64,000 nt of DNA. Origin: Bradyrhizobium lablabi. GTDB lineage: Bacteria; Pseudomonadota; Alphaproteobacteria; Rhizobiales; Xanthobacteraceae. The translations under genes were made by a program, and so were the position numbers. Every line of letters begins with the position of its first letter. Within the stretch, counting starts at the first letter, position 1. The DNA lies in the NCBI RefSeq assembly GCF_018131005.1, contig NZ_JAFCJK010000011.1, positions 180,857 through 244,856 of the forward strand. Reading direction: 5' to 3'. The notes beneath the pieces were generated by a model. That model saw only the letters and a program-made list of their open reading frames with translations, did not search any database and was not told where the DNA came from. Below, in pieces: positions 1-8,382 of this stretch.

Positions 1-127
1 GTCGGCGACATTGGCAAATTCGTTCAGTAGCTGGACGCTCAATGGACGCCGCCACAGATCGTGAGAGGCGCTCCATGGCTTGATCCCCTCGCGAGCCCGT
101 TGCGGAATGATAGATCGCGCAAACCGC

Positions 128-517
128 TTATGCCCGCGGCGCAGCCTTGAGGACCTCGGACACCGCCTCGACCAGTTGATCCGGCGAGAACGGCTTCTGC
201 AGCAGCACGCTGTTCGGCACGCCCCTGGTCGGCCACTCATTGCCACCGCCGCCCGTGATGTAGACCACCGGGAACGACGGATCGACCTCGCGCGCGCCAC
301 GCGCCACCCGCCAGCCGTCGAGCCGACCGAGCAGGCGGATGTCGACCACCAGCGCGCTGTATTTGGTCTGAAAGGCCTTCAGCAGCGTCAGTGCCTCCTC
401 GCCGGAGCCCGCGATCGCCGGCTCATAACCGCCATCCCTCAAGGCATCCTCCACCATGGACTGGAGATCGCGGTCGTCTTCGATCACGAGAATTATAGGC
501 AAGTCCTGCAATAGCAT
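128..517 (-). CDS. Single-domain CheY-like response regulator
   Basis: Receiver domain alone (129 aa) with no output domain, so it probably passes phosphate on or acts by protein contact in the cytoplasm. With the start at 517 the acidic pair is at Asp14-Asp15, the phospho-acceptor Asp59 sits in LVVDIRL, the switch Thr is Thr88 and the conserved Lys is Lys108 in the KPF motif, so all catalytic receiver residues are present. I chose the ATG at 517 because the domain begins a few residues later; an upstream extension to 598 would add about 27 residues unlike receiver sequence. AAGGGG lies directly against this ATG, so the ribosome site is not ideal and the start is uncertain. No histidine kinase lies beside it; the next gene on the same strand encodes an extensin-like lipoprotein. 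Confidence 0.85.
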   Translation of the reverse strand: MLLQDLPIILVIEDDRDLQSMVEDALRDGGYEPAIAGSGEEALTLLKAFQTKYSALVVDIRLLGRLDGWRVARGAREVDPSFPVVYITGGGGNEWPTRGVPNSVLLQKPFSPDQLVEAVSEVLKAAPRA

Positions 518-619
518 CCCCTTGCAAATCAGCCGGGCAGCCGGGTCCAACCAATATAGGCGTAGAAAATGGCCACGGTTTGTACGTGACGCGCACAATC
601 CACGCCAGCGCCCCGCGCC

Positions 620-1843
620 CTATTCGTCCTCGAACTCGTCCTCTTCGTCGACCCCGGCCTTGCGCCGCGGACCGGACGGCCTCCCGCCGCCAAGCGAACC
701 TGTGACATAAGGCTCGCGCGATGCATAGGGGTTGCGCGCGGAGGCCCGCCCGGCGACTTCCTCGCCAGAGACGGCGGCGGGCTGGCAAATGACACGGCGG
801 CTGGCACGCCGCATCAGGTCTACGTGGATGTGGTCATAATGGTAGACGTTGGAGCCCGGCGCCAGCACGGTGTTGAACTGCTGGCAGGCGGCGCCCTGAA
901 TATCGCGCAGGAAACCTTGCTCCTCCGGCATGCCCCTCCAGCCCTGCTTCACGGTGATGCGCCGGCCGTCGGCGAGCGTGAAGGCGGCAATATCGAGTGC
1001 ATTGCCAAAGGCATGCTCGGAGATATGCGCATGCGGATTGCCGTTCATGCCGCGGCAGGAATAGGCGGAGATCTGCCTGATCTCGACCACGCGCGCGCCA
1101 AACCAGCGCTGCGCCGCTGGCTGCACGGAATCCGCGAGCCAGCGTTCGAGCGCCGAGACGATCGGGCAGGCCAGCGTTGCAGTCGGTTTCACCGCGACCG
1201 GGCCAACCGTCATCACCGGATTGCCGTTCGACGGGCCAAGCCGCGGCAGGGGCGCCGCCCCGGGCTGCTGCGGCTGCGAATACGGCGCGGGTGAATAAGG
1301 CGCTGCGGCGCGGTCGCGGGGCGACGTGCCTGGCAGCCCCGGATAGTAGGACGAGCCGTCTTTCGGCCCCGGTACGCCGTCGGCCGGCAGGTCGATCTCA
1401 TCCTCCTGCGTCGCGACACCCGGCGGGGCCAGCGAGATCGGCCCGTTCGGCCGCGCGCCGTAGCTCTGCTGACCCGCCGCTTGACCGGAATAAGGTGCCT
1501 GCGCCGGTGGCGGATTTGGCTGCTGATTGATCGGCCAGCGCGGCTGATTTCCGATCGGGGCCGGCGGACGCAGATCGGTGTCGGCAAATCCGTAGATCTC
1601 GTTGCCTTCCCCGATCGCTGCAACCTTGAGTGGGAATTCTGCGCCGCACACTCCGGGACCGGAGATCGGTTCGACGCGGACAAGCTCGGGACCCTCCTTG
1701 ACCGCGCCGGACTTGAGACATGCGGCTTCCGCCTCGGCCCGCCACGGCTCACGTTCGGCGGTCTGAAACAGACCGCGACCACATCCAGCCAGCGAAACAA
1801 GGACAAGGGAGCCGACGAGATACAAACGAACTCCACGCGCCAT
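620..1843 (-). CDS. Extensin-like C-terminal domain lipoprotein (M15-type peptidase fold likely)
   Basis: 407 aa. The N-terminus is a lipoprotein signal: hydrophobic segment about residues 6-20 ending in a lipobox (LAGC, Cys21). A long Pro/Gln/Gly-rich linker covers roughly residues 90-220. The C-terminal domain (about 225-365) has the features of the Extensin-like_C family: CPIVSALERWL, then SEHAFGNALD and later HIHVD. These match the SxHxxGxAxD and HxH zinc-ligand motifs of M15 D,D-peptidases, so a periplasmic peptidoglycan-related peptidase role is inferred; the family is formally of unknown function. The last residues are acidic (DEEDEFEDE). Family membership is clear, the enzymatic role is not proven. 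Confidence 0.85.
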   Translation of the reverse strand: MARGVRLYLVGSLVLVSLAGCGRGLFQTAEREPWRAEAEAACLKSGAVKEGPELVRVEPISGPGVCGAEFPLKVAAIGEGNEIYGFADTDLRPPAPIGNQPRWPINQQPNPPPAQAPYSGQAAGQQSYGARPNGPISLAPPGVATQEDEIDLPADGVPGPKDGSSYYPGLPGTSPRDRAAAPYSPAPYSQPQQPGAAPLPRLGPSNGNPVMTVGPVAVKPTATLACPIVSALERWLADSVQPAAQRWFGARVVEIRQISAYSCRGMNGNPHAHISEHAFGNALDIAAFTLADGRRITVKQGWRGMPEEQGFLRDIQGAACQQFNTVLAPGSNVYHYDHIHVDLMRRASRRVICQPAAVSGEEVAGRASARNPYASREPYVTGSLGGGRPSGPRRKAGVDEEDEFEDE

Positions 1844-1972
1844 GCGCGCACGTTCGACGAATTTATTTAAAGACTCTTCAACGCATTGATTTCACGTCTC
1901 TTTAACCATATGCCGGAACCGGCGCCGTGGTGAAGGGAGGCGGATGGACAGTAGCGCTGCCTTTTACGGCAA

Positions 1973-1997
1973 GGAACCCCTTGCTAACTTTAGTGTT
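1973..1997 (+). promoter_or_regulatory. EcfG-type general stress promoter
   Basis: GGAAC at 1973-1977, 16 bases, then TGTT at 1994-1997, fitting the alphaproteobacterial EcfG consensus GGAAC-N16/17-cGTT except for the first base of the -10. It lies 36 bases before the ATG of the small membrane protein at 2034, a normal leader length. Sequence match only. Confidence 0.55.
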
Positions 1998-2033
1998 AAT
2001 AACGGTACCGTTGTGAACCAAAGGAGCTTCTCA

Positions 2034-2129
2034 ATGGATTTCGCGAGTCCTCTGCTGAGCAAGCTGAGCATTGTGGCCGCGTACATCGCACTCGCCTTCG
2101 TAGGCGCCATCATCCTCGGCGTTTTCTAG
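2034..2129 (+). CDS. 31-residue single-pass membrane protein
   Basis: Tiny gene missed by usual length cut-offs. The ATG at 2034 is preceded by AAAGGAG with a 7-base spacer, an excellent ribosome site that decides the start over the in-frame ATG at 1944. The product has a short polar N-terminus (MDFASPLLSK) and one hydrophobic helix over about residues 12-31. It sits behind an EcfG-like promoter (1973-1997) and is followed after about 25 bases by a perfect 12-bp hairpin, so it looks like a self-contained transcript. Function unknown; stress-linked membrane small protein is inference. Confidence 0.6.
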   Translation: MDFASPLLSKLSIVAAYIALAFVGAIILGVF

Positions 2130-2152
2130 GCATCACCAACAGACCCGAATTT

Positions 2153-2182
2153 CGCGCCCGGCGGCGGCCCCCGCCGGGCGCG
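2153..2182 (+). terminator. Strong GC hairpin after the small protein gene
   Basis: Perfect 12-bp inverted repeat, 2153-2164 paired with 2171-2182, with a 6-base loop. It is followed by GTTGCGTTT rather than a clean T run. It probably ends the transcript of the 31-residue protein. Confidence 0.6.
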
Positions 2183-2202
2183 TTGCGTTTGAACCTCTCT
2201 CA

Positions 2203-2335
2203 CGTCATTGCAAGCGCAGCCAAGCGATCCATGCTTTGAGCGCGTGCGGCGCCATCGATTGCTTCCGCCTTCGCTGAAGCATCATGAGAAGTCCGTAGCG
2301 GTTTCCCTCGCGACAAACGCGTAGCGGTTGCGCTC
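2203..2335. repeat. Degenerate copies of two intergenic repeat families
   Basis: 2203-2276 resembles the family seen at 62211-62329 and 63456-63600 (cattgc...gc.aagc.atccatg ... tgcttccgccttcgc). 2293-2335 resembles the block at 29650-29690 (ggttt.cctcgcgacaaacgcg.agcg). Nothing coding seen in 2130-2349. Confidence 0.45.
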
Positions 2336-2349
2336 ATCTCATCGTGCTC

Positions 2350-2685
2350 CTAGCCGCCCGGAGGCGTGTAGGCCTCCCTGACCTTGATCGCTTTCTGGCG
2401 CACCTGCACAATCTCGTCCTGTGTGAACAAGCGCGTCAACGTCACGTTGGAAAGGGTGCCGGCAGCCACGACGACCCCGCTGATGGCGGGCGCCATGTTC
2501 GGGTCCGGCACGTCGATAATCATCAGGACACCCGGCCCATTGGCTGCCGTGCTGTACATCGAAATCAATTTGCCGCCTGCTGCCTCAACGACCTTTTTGG
2601 CCGCCTCGTAGCGGCTGACCGTCGGATTTTCCATGATGCTATTGAGAGCGCGCGGCGTGTATTGACCGGTGAAACAGAAATGCAT
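2350..2685 (-). CDS. GYD domain-containing protein
   Basis: 111 aa, matching the small cytoplasmic GYD family: opening strand MHFCFTGQYT, central KKVVEAAGGKLISMYST, then GPGVLMIIDVPD and a C-terminal helix with LTRLFTQDEI. Members are about 100 aa ferredoxin-like dimeric folds of unknown function. The start at 2685 is supported by GGAGGAA 6 bases upstream; an in-frame upstream codon at 2715 lacks this. It stands alone, with no operon partner within 350 bases. Confidence 0.8.
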   Translation of the reverse strand: MHFCFTGQYTPRALNSIMENPTVSRYEAAKKVVEAAGGKLISMYSTAANGPGVLMIIDVPDPNMAPAISGVVVAAGTLSNVTLTRLFTQDEIVQVRQKAIKVREAYTPPGG

Positions 2686-2715
2686 GGCAATTCCTCCATT
2701 CGTAAGTGTTTGCAA

Positions 2716-3139
2716 TGATCAATGCGCCGTGCCGTGAGCTCGGCAAGGCGATTCCAAATCAAGAGCAGTTCAGACGATATAAAGAGGACTACAGGCCCGC
2801 CGTGGGCAGCGACGCCGCCGGTCAATCTCCAGAACTTCGGCACATCTGGGAGCGGCTCTCTAAGCAGACTACATCAATCGCATGATATGTGAAGGGTTCA
2901 TCTCTCATCAGCGGCGGCAGCGGCCATTTCAAGTGAAATTGTCTTCGTCATCCCTCACAAGCGCGGCTGATGGATTCTCATGACGAGCTGAACACGCACG
3001 ACGTGTCGCTGGTCGGCAAGGCGGCGCTTGATCGTTGCGGCCTGTCATGACAACACGGTCGTCCCGTTCATTCGGCATTCAGCCTGACGCGGCTCAAGTG
3101 CCGCTTCATTCGTCTAGTGCTCCCCAGGATTTCGTGGTG
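2716..3139. other. Intergenic stretch, nothing assigned
   Basis: About 420 bases between the divergent GYD and FecR-domain genes. It must hold both promoters, but I see no convincing consensus promoter, hairpin or small gene with a good ribosome site. Confidence 0.5.
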
Positions 3140-4540
3140 ATGCGGCGCAGGCCTTGTTTCGCATTTCTGCTGTGTGCGGCCTTCATGACCGGCTGGTTAG
3201 CGGACGCCATGGCCGCGCCGGAGCCGACGCAGTTCGCACAGGCGCAGCCCGCGCCCACGCAGACGCCCGCCGCGACAACGCCGGCACCAGCAACGTCCGT
3301 ACCTGCGCAGGCAACGCCGTCACCGAGTCCGCAGGCAGCCGCAGCAGAGCCAATCGGCAACGTTGCGACGCTGACCGGCTCCGCGACGGTAACGCGCCAC
3401 AGCGCGACGACGACGCTGCAGATCCGTGACGACATCTACTCCGACGACGAGGTCACCACCGCGGCGAGTTCGACTCTCGGCATCACCTTCAACGATGCCA
3501 CCACCTTCAATCTGAAGGCCAACGCCAGGATCAAGATCGACAGTTATGTCTATGAAGAGGGCGGCAGGCAGAACAGCGCGCTGTTCGACGTTGCCAAAGG
3601 GACTGTCGCCTTCGTCGCCGCCTCCGTCGCCAAGACCGGCAACATGCGGATCTCGACGCCGACCGCAACGCTCGGCATTCGCGGCACCACCGGCCTCGTC
3701 GAAGTTCCGGAAGGCGCGACCACCAGCAGCACCAATGTCGGCATCAAACTCTATCCCGACGCCGACGGACGGGTCGGGCGCATCGAGGTCAGCGACCGCA
3801 GCGGCAGTTCGCTCGGAGTGCTGACTCGCGGCGCGAGCGGTTTTGCGATTCGTCCCGGCATCGGCGGCGTGCGTTTCGCCGCGGTGCCGCTGACGATCAC
3901 GCCGCAGCAAATCGCGCGCGACCAGGGCTTTGTACGCCAGTTGCACAGCGCACAGACAGTCGGACGGCAGGTCGTCACCGAGCAGCGCGACTTCCGCCGC
4001 GCCAATCCGGACTTCCGTCGCACCAATCCGGGTGCGCCCTATCCGAACCGCGGCCAGCCGGTGCAGCCGAACCAGCTGCGGCAGAACCAAACGCCGGGCC
4101 AGAACCGCAACGCGCCGCAACAGCCGGGCCAGCCGAACCGTCCGGGCCAGCCGCAGCAGCAACAGCCGAATCGCCCTGGTCAACAGCAACCCGGCGTACC
4201 CGGCCGGCAAGGCGCGCAGCAACCGGCCGGTGCACCGCAACAGGGTGCGCCACAGCGCCCGCTGACCGGCCAGCCGGGCGGAGCGCAACCATCGCCGCGC
4301 CAAGGCAACACCCAACCGGGCGGCGCGCGGCCGCCTGTCGCTCCACAGCAAGGCGCGATCCCGCCGACGATTCCGCCGCAAGGCCAGCCGCGGCCACCGG
4401 CCATTCGGCAAGCCGTGCCCGGCGGAGTGCCGCCCGGGCTGCAACGGCCCGGATTGCAGGGCCGGCCCGGCTTAATGCAGCGACGGCCGCAGCCCGCTCC
4501 GAGGGGCGCGAGGCCGCCGCCAGGGGACAGGCAGCGATGA
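3140..4540 (+). CDS. Exported FecR-domain protein with Pro/Gln-rich tail
   Basis: 466 aa from the ATG at 3140, chosen because a signal peptide (MRRRPCFAFLLCAAF ... AMAA) begins there. After a Pro/Ala/Thr linker a FecR domain runs from about residue 70 to 210: GNVATLTGSATV, a DDEVTT turn, LGITFNDATTFNL, and the signature RISTPTATLGIRGTTG. The rest (about 270-466) is very rich in Pro, Gln, Gly, Arg and Asn, with many QPG and RPG repeats, and is probably disordered. Unlike true FecR anti-sigma factors it has no FecI-type sigma factor beside it and no cytoplasmic N-terminal domain; the FecR fold here is likely periplasmic or surface-exposed. It converges on the Nudix gene, 15 bases away. Confidence 0.8.
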   Translation: MRRRPCFAFLLCAAFMTGWLADAMAAPEPTQFAQAQPAPTQTPAATTPAPATSVPAQATPSPSPQAAAAEPIGNVATLTGSATVTRHSATTTLQIRDDIYSDDEVTTAASSTLGITFNDATTFNLKANARIKIDSYVYEEGGRQNSALFDVAKGTVAFVAASVAKTGNMRISTPTATLGIRGTTGLVEVPEGATTSSTNVGIKLYPDADGRVGRIEVSDRSGSSLGVLTRGASGFAIRPGIGGVRFAAVPLTITPQQIARDQGFVRQLHSAQTVGRQVVTEQRDFRRANPDFRRTNPGAPYPNRGQPVQPNQLRQNQTPGQNRNAPQQPGQPNRPGQPQQQQPNRPGQQQPGVPGRQGAQQPAGAPQQGAPQRPLTGQPGGAQPSPRQGNTQPGGARPPVAPQQGAIPPTIPPQGQPRPPAIRQAVPGGVPPGLQRPGLQGRPGLMQRRPQPAPRGARPPPGDRQR

Positions 4541-4555
4541 TGTGGTTTGACGGCG

Positions 4556-5302
4556 TCAGGCCGCGCGGCGCAGCCAGTCCCGCACGCGCTGAATGAGGTT
4601 CTTTCGCGCGGCATGCTCCCGCGTCGTGCCGACCGGCTTGATCGCGACGGCACATGATGGCGGCTCCGCGGGCGCGGCCGGATCGACGACCTGATCCGTT
4701 GCGACGACATCGAACGCACCCGCGCCGATGTGGTCCGGCGCCATGGCCGGTGCATCGGCATCCGATTGCGCCGCCAGTGGCGTCTCCGCCACCGGCGTTC
4801 CCTCGACAACGGGCGGCGCCACGGGACGGCGGCTGCGCGGCTTCCCGGCGGCCACGGCCCGTGCCTGCGCATGGCGCGCGCTCATGGCGAGTGCCGCGGC
4901 CTGTAGCGCGATCGGGCCGACATTTTCCAGGAACGCACGTTCATAGCTGCGCGACAGGCGCTCAATGGCGTCCTCGAGCGGCAGCCAGTCGACCGCCTTG
5001 ATGTCGTTCATCAACTGCCGCACCGGTTGGTCGCCGGCATCCATGCGCCAGTAGTGGACGATCTTGGAGCGGCCGCCGGACTCATAGACCAGCGTGCCAA
5101 GGAATTCGTGCACATCGACGGCGTGGCCGGTCTCTTCCAGCACCTCGCGCTCAGCGGCGGCGCGCGGCGTCTCGCCCCCGTCGAGCTTGCCCTTGGGCAG
5201 CACCCATTCATTGCGCTTGCGCAGACGCACGACAGCAAAGCGCGGCGGCGCCTCTCGCCGCAGCACAATGCCTCCCGCCGCAAGAACAGGCGTCCGTGCC
5301 AT
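4556..5302 (-). CDS. Nudix hydrolase
   Basis: 248 aa. The Nudix domain is at about residues 6-140 with an almost perfect Nudix box beginning GKLDGGET and ending REVLEETGH (consensus GX5EX7REUXEEXGU; only the final aliphatic position is His). The KRNEWVLPKGKLDGGE context resembles the MutT/diadenosine-polyphosphate hydrolase subgroup, so a nucleoside diphosphate-linked substrate is likely but unknown. The C-terminal 100 residues are Ala/Pro-rich, apparently disordered, and end in a basic RVRDWLRRAA helix, a longer tail than most Nudix proteins carry. Cytoplasmic. Confidence 0.88.
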   Translation of the reverse strand: MARTPVLAAGGIVLRREAPPRFAVVRLRKRNEWVLPKGKLDGGETPRAAAEREVLEETGHAVDVHEFLGTLVYESGGRSKIVHYWRMDAGDQPVRQLMNDIKAVDWLPLEDAIERLSRSYERAFLENVGPIALQAAALAMSARHAQARAVAAGKPRSRRPVAPPVVEGTPVAETPLAAQSDADAPAMAPDHIGAGAFDVVATDQVVDPAAPAEPPSCAVAIKPVGTTREHAARKNLIQRVRDWLRRAA

Positions 5303-5431
5303 CTCGTGTGCACCAGGTTTGCGATTTGGAATTGTCTCGGACGATCCCGAACATATAAAGACGCCCGATGGAAAAAGCGAGGTCAGCAGCGTTTCGGTTC
5401 GGTTTGAATCGGAGCCGAAGCTCGAGACGCT

Positions 5432-6388
5432 TTATTTTGACGCACCTTCTTCACGCGAACCGGCACTCGCTTCGCTTGAAAACGCTGTGAGCGGTTTTCG
5501 CAGCAGCGGCTCGCCGCATTTGATCCGCGATCCATCCGCGACATTGTCGCAGAACTCGAAATGATCCGGCGCCAGCACGATGATGGTCGAGCCGTGCTCG
5601 AACCAGCCAAGCTCGTCGCCCTTGCGCACATGGGCCTCGCAAGCGAAGTCGACGGGTCCCCTCGTCTTCGCATTGAGTGTGACGTCGAGGAAGTGCAGAC
5701 GGATGCTCGCCACCAGGATGGCGGCGACCGGCACCAGCGTCAGCGCCTCGCCGCCCGATAGCTTCGCGCGCAGCACGGCGCGCTCGTTCTTGCAGAACAG
5801 CCGCTCGATCCGCTTCAGCGCGATCGGATTGACGTTCCAGACGTCGCCATGGATGAAGGTGACCTTGTCGATGGTGAGGTCCGCGGGTGCGTGGAAGCGG
5901 TGATACATGCTCGAGGTTAGCCGCAACGTCACGAAGCGGCCGTTCCGGTGCTGCTCGACAAGGGCGGGATCGCCGAGCAAATCGAGCAGCGAATAGGGCG
6001 CGCCCTTGACCTGGAACAACTCTGCGTCCTGAATCCGGCCGTGCGCGCCGATGATCGCATCCGACGGACTCGTGATCACGGACGGATCGGGATCGGCCGG
6101 GCGCAGGCCGGGCTTGAGCTCGCGGGTAAAGCAGTCATGCAGGCTCTTGAACTCGGTCTTCTTCGCCTCGGTGAGATCGAGGTCCGAAAACAGCCGCCAG
6201 CAGGCGATCGAGGCGTCGCGCACCAGCGGGATCTCGACCTTGGAGAACCAGCCCATGAAACGGGTCAGCGCGGCCCGCGGAATCCGGTTCGTCAGCAGGA
6301 AATTAAGGTTCTCCTGCTGCGTGAATGCCGAGATCAGGCCCTTCACTGTCATGAATCTGTTAGCTGGTGACGCTAGCGCTTCTGTCAT
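5432..6388 (-). CDS. psd: Phosphatidylserine decarboxylase proenzyme
   Basis: 318 aa. Converts phosphatidylserine to phosphatidylethanolamine at the inner membrane using a pyruvoyl group made by self-cleavage. The family triad is visible: Asp in SPSDAIIGAHG, His in YHRFHAP, and the cleavage/pyruvoyl Ser in EHGST near the C-terminus (usual LGST). The N-terminal extension (LTRFMGWFSKVEIP, FTRELKPGLRP) is typical of type I enzymes. The start at 6388 has GGAAGGGG about 7 bases upstream; a second ATG at 6352 has none. The start codon overlaps that of the divergent aminotransferase gene in a shared CATG. A PE N-methyltransferase lies 3 kb away, which fits a lipid neighbourhood. Confidence 0.88.
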   Translation of the reverse strand: MTEALASPANRFMTVKGLISAFTQQENLNFLLTNRIPRAALTRFMGWFSKVEIPLVRDASIACWRLFSDLDLTEAKKTEFKSLHDCFTRELKPGLRPADPDPSVITSPSDAIIGAHGRIQDAELFQVKGAPYSLLDLLGDPALVEQHRNGRFVTLRLTSSMYHRFHAPADLTIDKVTFIHGDVWNVNPIALKRIERLFCKNERAVLRAKLSGGEALTLVPVAAILVASIRLHFLDVTLNAKTRGPVDFACEAHVRKGDELGWFEHGSTIIVLAPDHFEFCDNVADGSRIKCGEPLLRKPLTAFSSEASAGSREEGASK

Positions 6389-8051
6389 GGATTCGCCCCT
6401 TCCGATTCTCTCGCTGTCCGTCGCCGCGCTTGCCGGCGCCGCCGCAGCCTTCCCCAAAGTCAAAGCCCGGCTTGCCCTGTCGCGCGCAAAACACCGCTCG
6501 CTGACCGGGCATTCCAAGATGTCCAAGATGGTGGCGCGGCTGGTCCCGCATTACGAATTCGATATCGACGAATTCTTCCGCTCCGACGACGCCCCGGCCG
6601 AGGTCGCGCTGCAGCGCCAGGACGGTTTCTTCCGGCTCGCCGGCATCTACCAGGACCGCTTCCCCAAGGGACGGGCGCTCACGAGCGAGGTATCGGAGCG
6701 CATTTCGGACCTGCAGTTCACCGAAGCCTACCGCGTGCCGTTCCAGTACAGCCGTCTGGTGCGCGAGAATCTCAGCACCTCGGCGTTCATGCAGGCCTCG
6801 AAAGGCGTCACCGTCACCGACATCGACGGCAACGTGTTCCATGACCTGACCGGCTCCTACGGCGTCAATATCTTCGGCAACGATTTCTACAAGGAGTGCA
6901 TTGCCGAGGCCGAGAAGCGCGCGCATGCGCTGGGGCCCGTGCTCGGTCCCTACCACCCGATCATTGCCGACAACGTCAAGCGGCTCTGCGGGATCTCCGG
7001 GCTCGACGAGGTCTCGTTCCACATGTCCGGCACCGAGGCCGTCATGCAGGCGGTGCGGCTTGCCCGCTACCACACTCGCCGCAGCCATCTGGTGCGCTTC
7101 GCGGGCGCCTATCACGGCTGGTGGGGCGACGTGCAGCCCGGCGTCGGCAATCCGGTCTCGCCGCACGAGACCTACACGCTCGCCGACATGTCCGAGAAAA
7201 CGCTGCACGTGCTGCGGACGCGCCGCGACATCGCCTGTGTGCTGGTAAACCCGCTCCAGGCGCTGCATCCGAACTCGAACGCGCCGGGCGATTCGGCGCT
7301 GGTCGACAGCTCCCGCTCCGGCCGGTACGACCGCGCCGCCTACACGGAATGGCTGAACAAACTGCGCGAGGTTTGCAACCAACGCGGCATCGTGCTGATT
7401 CTCGACGAGGTATTCGTCGGCTTCCGCCTCGCCGCCGGCGGAGCGCAGGAATATTTCGGCGTCAAGGCCGACATGGTGACCTATGGCAAGAGCCTCGCCG
7501 GAGGCCTGCCGATCGGCGTCGTTTGCGGCCGCAAGGAGTTGATGCGGCGCTTCCGTGACGACCGTCCCGCCGACATCTGCTTTGCGCGCGGCACCTTCAA
7601 CTCGCATCCCTACGTCATGACGGCGATGGACGAGTTCCTGAGCCGGCTTGCCAGCCCGAACTTCCGTTCCATCTACAACGGCCTCGACGAGACCTGGAAC
7701 GGCCGCGCCAAGTCGCTCAACGATCGCCTCGCCGCGCAGGACCTGCCGGTCCGCGTCGCCAATCTCTCGTCGATCTGGATGGTGCATTACACCGAGCCGT
7801 CCCGCTACAACTGGATGCTGCAATACTACCTGCGGGCCGAGGGACTTGCCTTGAGCTGGGTCGGCACCGGCCGCCTGATCTTCACGCTGAACTACACCGA
7901 CGCCGACTTCGCCGAGGTCGCCGACCGCTTCGTCGCCGCTTGCGAAAAGATGCGGCGCGACGGCTGGTGGTGGCACAAGCCCGGACTGACCAACAAGAAC
8001 ATCAAGCGGCGGATCCTGAAGGAGATGGTCGCGGTGAAGTTCAGGCGCTGA
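6387..8051 (+). CDS. Membrane-anchored class III (GSA-type) aminotransferase
   Basis: 554 aa if started at ATG 6387. PLP-dependent aminotransferase of the glutamate-1-semialdehyde aminomutase/ornithine class: HMSGTEAVMQAVRLAR (phosphate cup), GAYHGWWGD, LILDEVFVGFR with Asp340 contacting the PLP ring nitrogen, and the PLP lysine Lys368 in TYGKSLAGGLPIG. It has about 60-100 extra N-terminal residues, including a hydrophobic helix (about 5-25) and a conserved-looking basic stretch RAKHRSLTGHSKMSKM. A role in chlorophyll or heme synthesis is unlikely for such an anchored form; amine-containing lipid or headgroup synthesis is inferred from the anchor and the divergent psd. No Shine-Dalgarno is seen at 6387 or at the upstream ATG 6351, so the start is uncertain. 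Confidence 0.82.
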   Translation: MDSPLPILSLSVAALAGAAAAFPKVKARLALSRAKHRSLTGHSKMSKMVARLVPHYEFDIDEFFRSDDAPAEVALQRQDGFFRLAGIYQDRFPKGRALTSEVSERISDLQFTEAYRVPFQYSRLVRENLSTSAFMQASKGVTVTDIDGNVFHDLTGSYGVNIFGNDFYKECIAEAEKRAHALGPVLGPYHPIIADNVKRLCGISGLDEVSFHMSGTEAVMQAVRLARYHTRRSHLVRFAGAYHGWWGDVQPGVGNPVSPHETYTLADMSEKTLHVLRTRRDIACVLVNPLQALHPNSNAPGDSALVDSSRSGRYDRAAYTEWLNKLREVCNQRGIVLILDEVFVGFRLAAGGAQEYFGVKADMVTYGKSLAGGLPIGVVCGRKELMRRFRDDRPADICFARGTFNSHPYVMTAMDEFLSRLASPNFRSIYNGLDETWNGRAKSLNDRLAAQDLPVRVANLSSIWMVHYTEPSRYNWMLQYYLRAEGLALSWVGTGRLIFTLNYTDADFAEVADRFVAACEKMRRDGWWWHKPGLTNKNIKRRILKEMVAVKFRR

Positions 8052-8382
8052 GGCCAGCCATCGCCCATGTGCTCCCTCGCCCCGCTCTTGCCGGGAGACG
8101 GCTTCGGTGAGGGGCTTTCTCCGCGAAGTCAGTGACAGACGGATTCGCGGAGAGTCCCCCTCACCCGGATAGCATCTCACGACGCGACATAGCCGAAGCT
8201 TCGCTTCGTCGTTCTCCAGAACGGCCGCCAGAGGCGGCCTGCGCATCTCTCCGCATGCGGGGCGAGGCAAAGCGAGCGCGCAACGTGAAGCCATTTTACT
8301 GTGGTGCCCAAGACGTGGATGCCCGGGACAAGCCCGGGCATGACGAGAGTCAACGAATAATCCTGGTATCGGCGCATCGCGC
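8052..8382. repeat. Intergenic repeats between aminotransferase and Mpo1-like gene
   Basis: About 330 bases without a gene. 8066-8170 holds a copy of the ccctcgccccgc / gtgagggg family also found inside the thi operon. 8252-8270 has a small hairpin (ccgcatgcgg). 8318-8342 carries a perfect GCCCGGG-acaa-like CCCGGGC palindrome of a family with a relative at 27560-27580. Confidence 0.55.

Noticed and set aside
1..30. Possible 3' end of a gene reading off the left edge (VGDIGKFVQ, stop at 28-30)
   Set aside because: Only nine codons are visible; other frames are equally open, so it cannot be supported.
6360..8294. Long minus-strand frame opposite the aminotransferase
   Set aside because: The plus-strand protein carries full PLP motifs; the minus frame is a compositional shadow.
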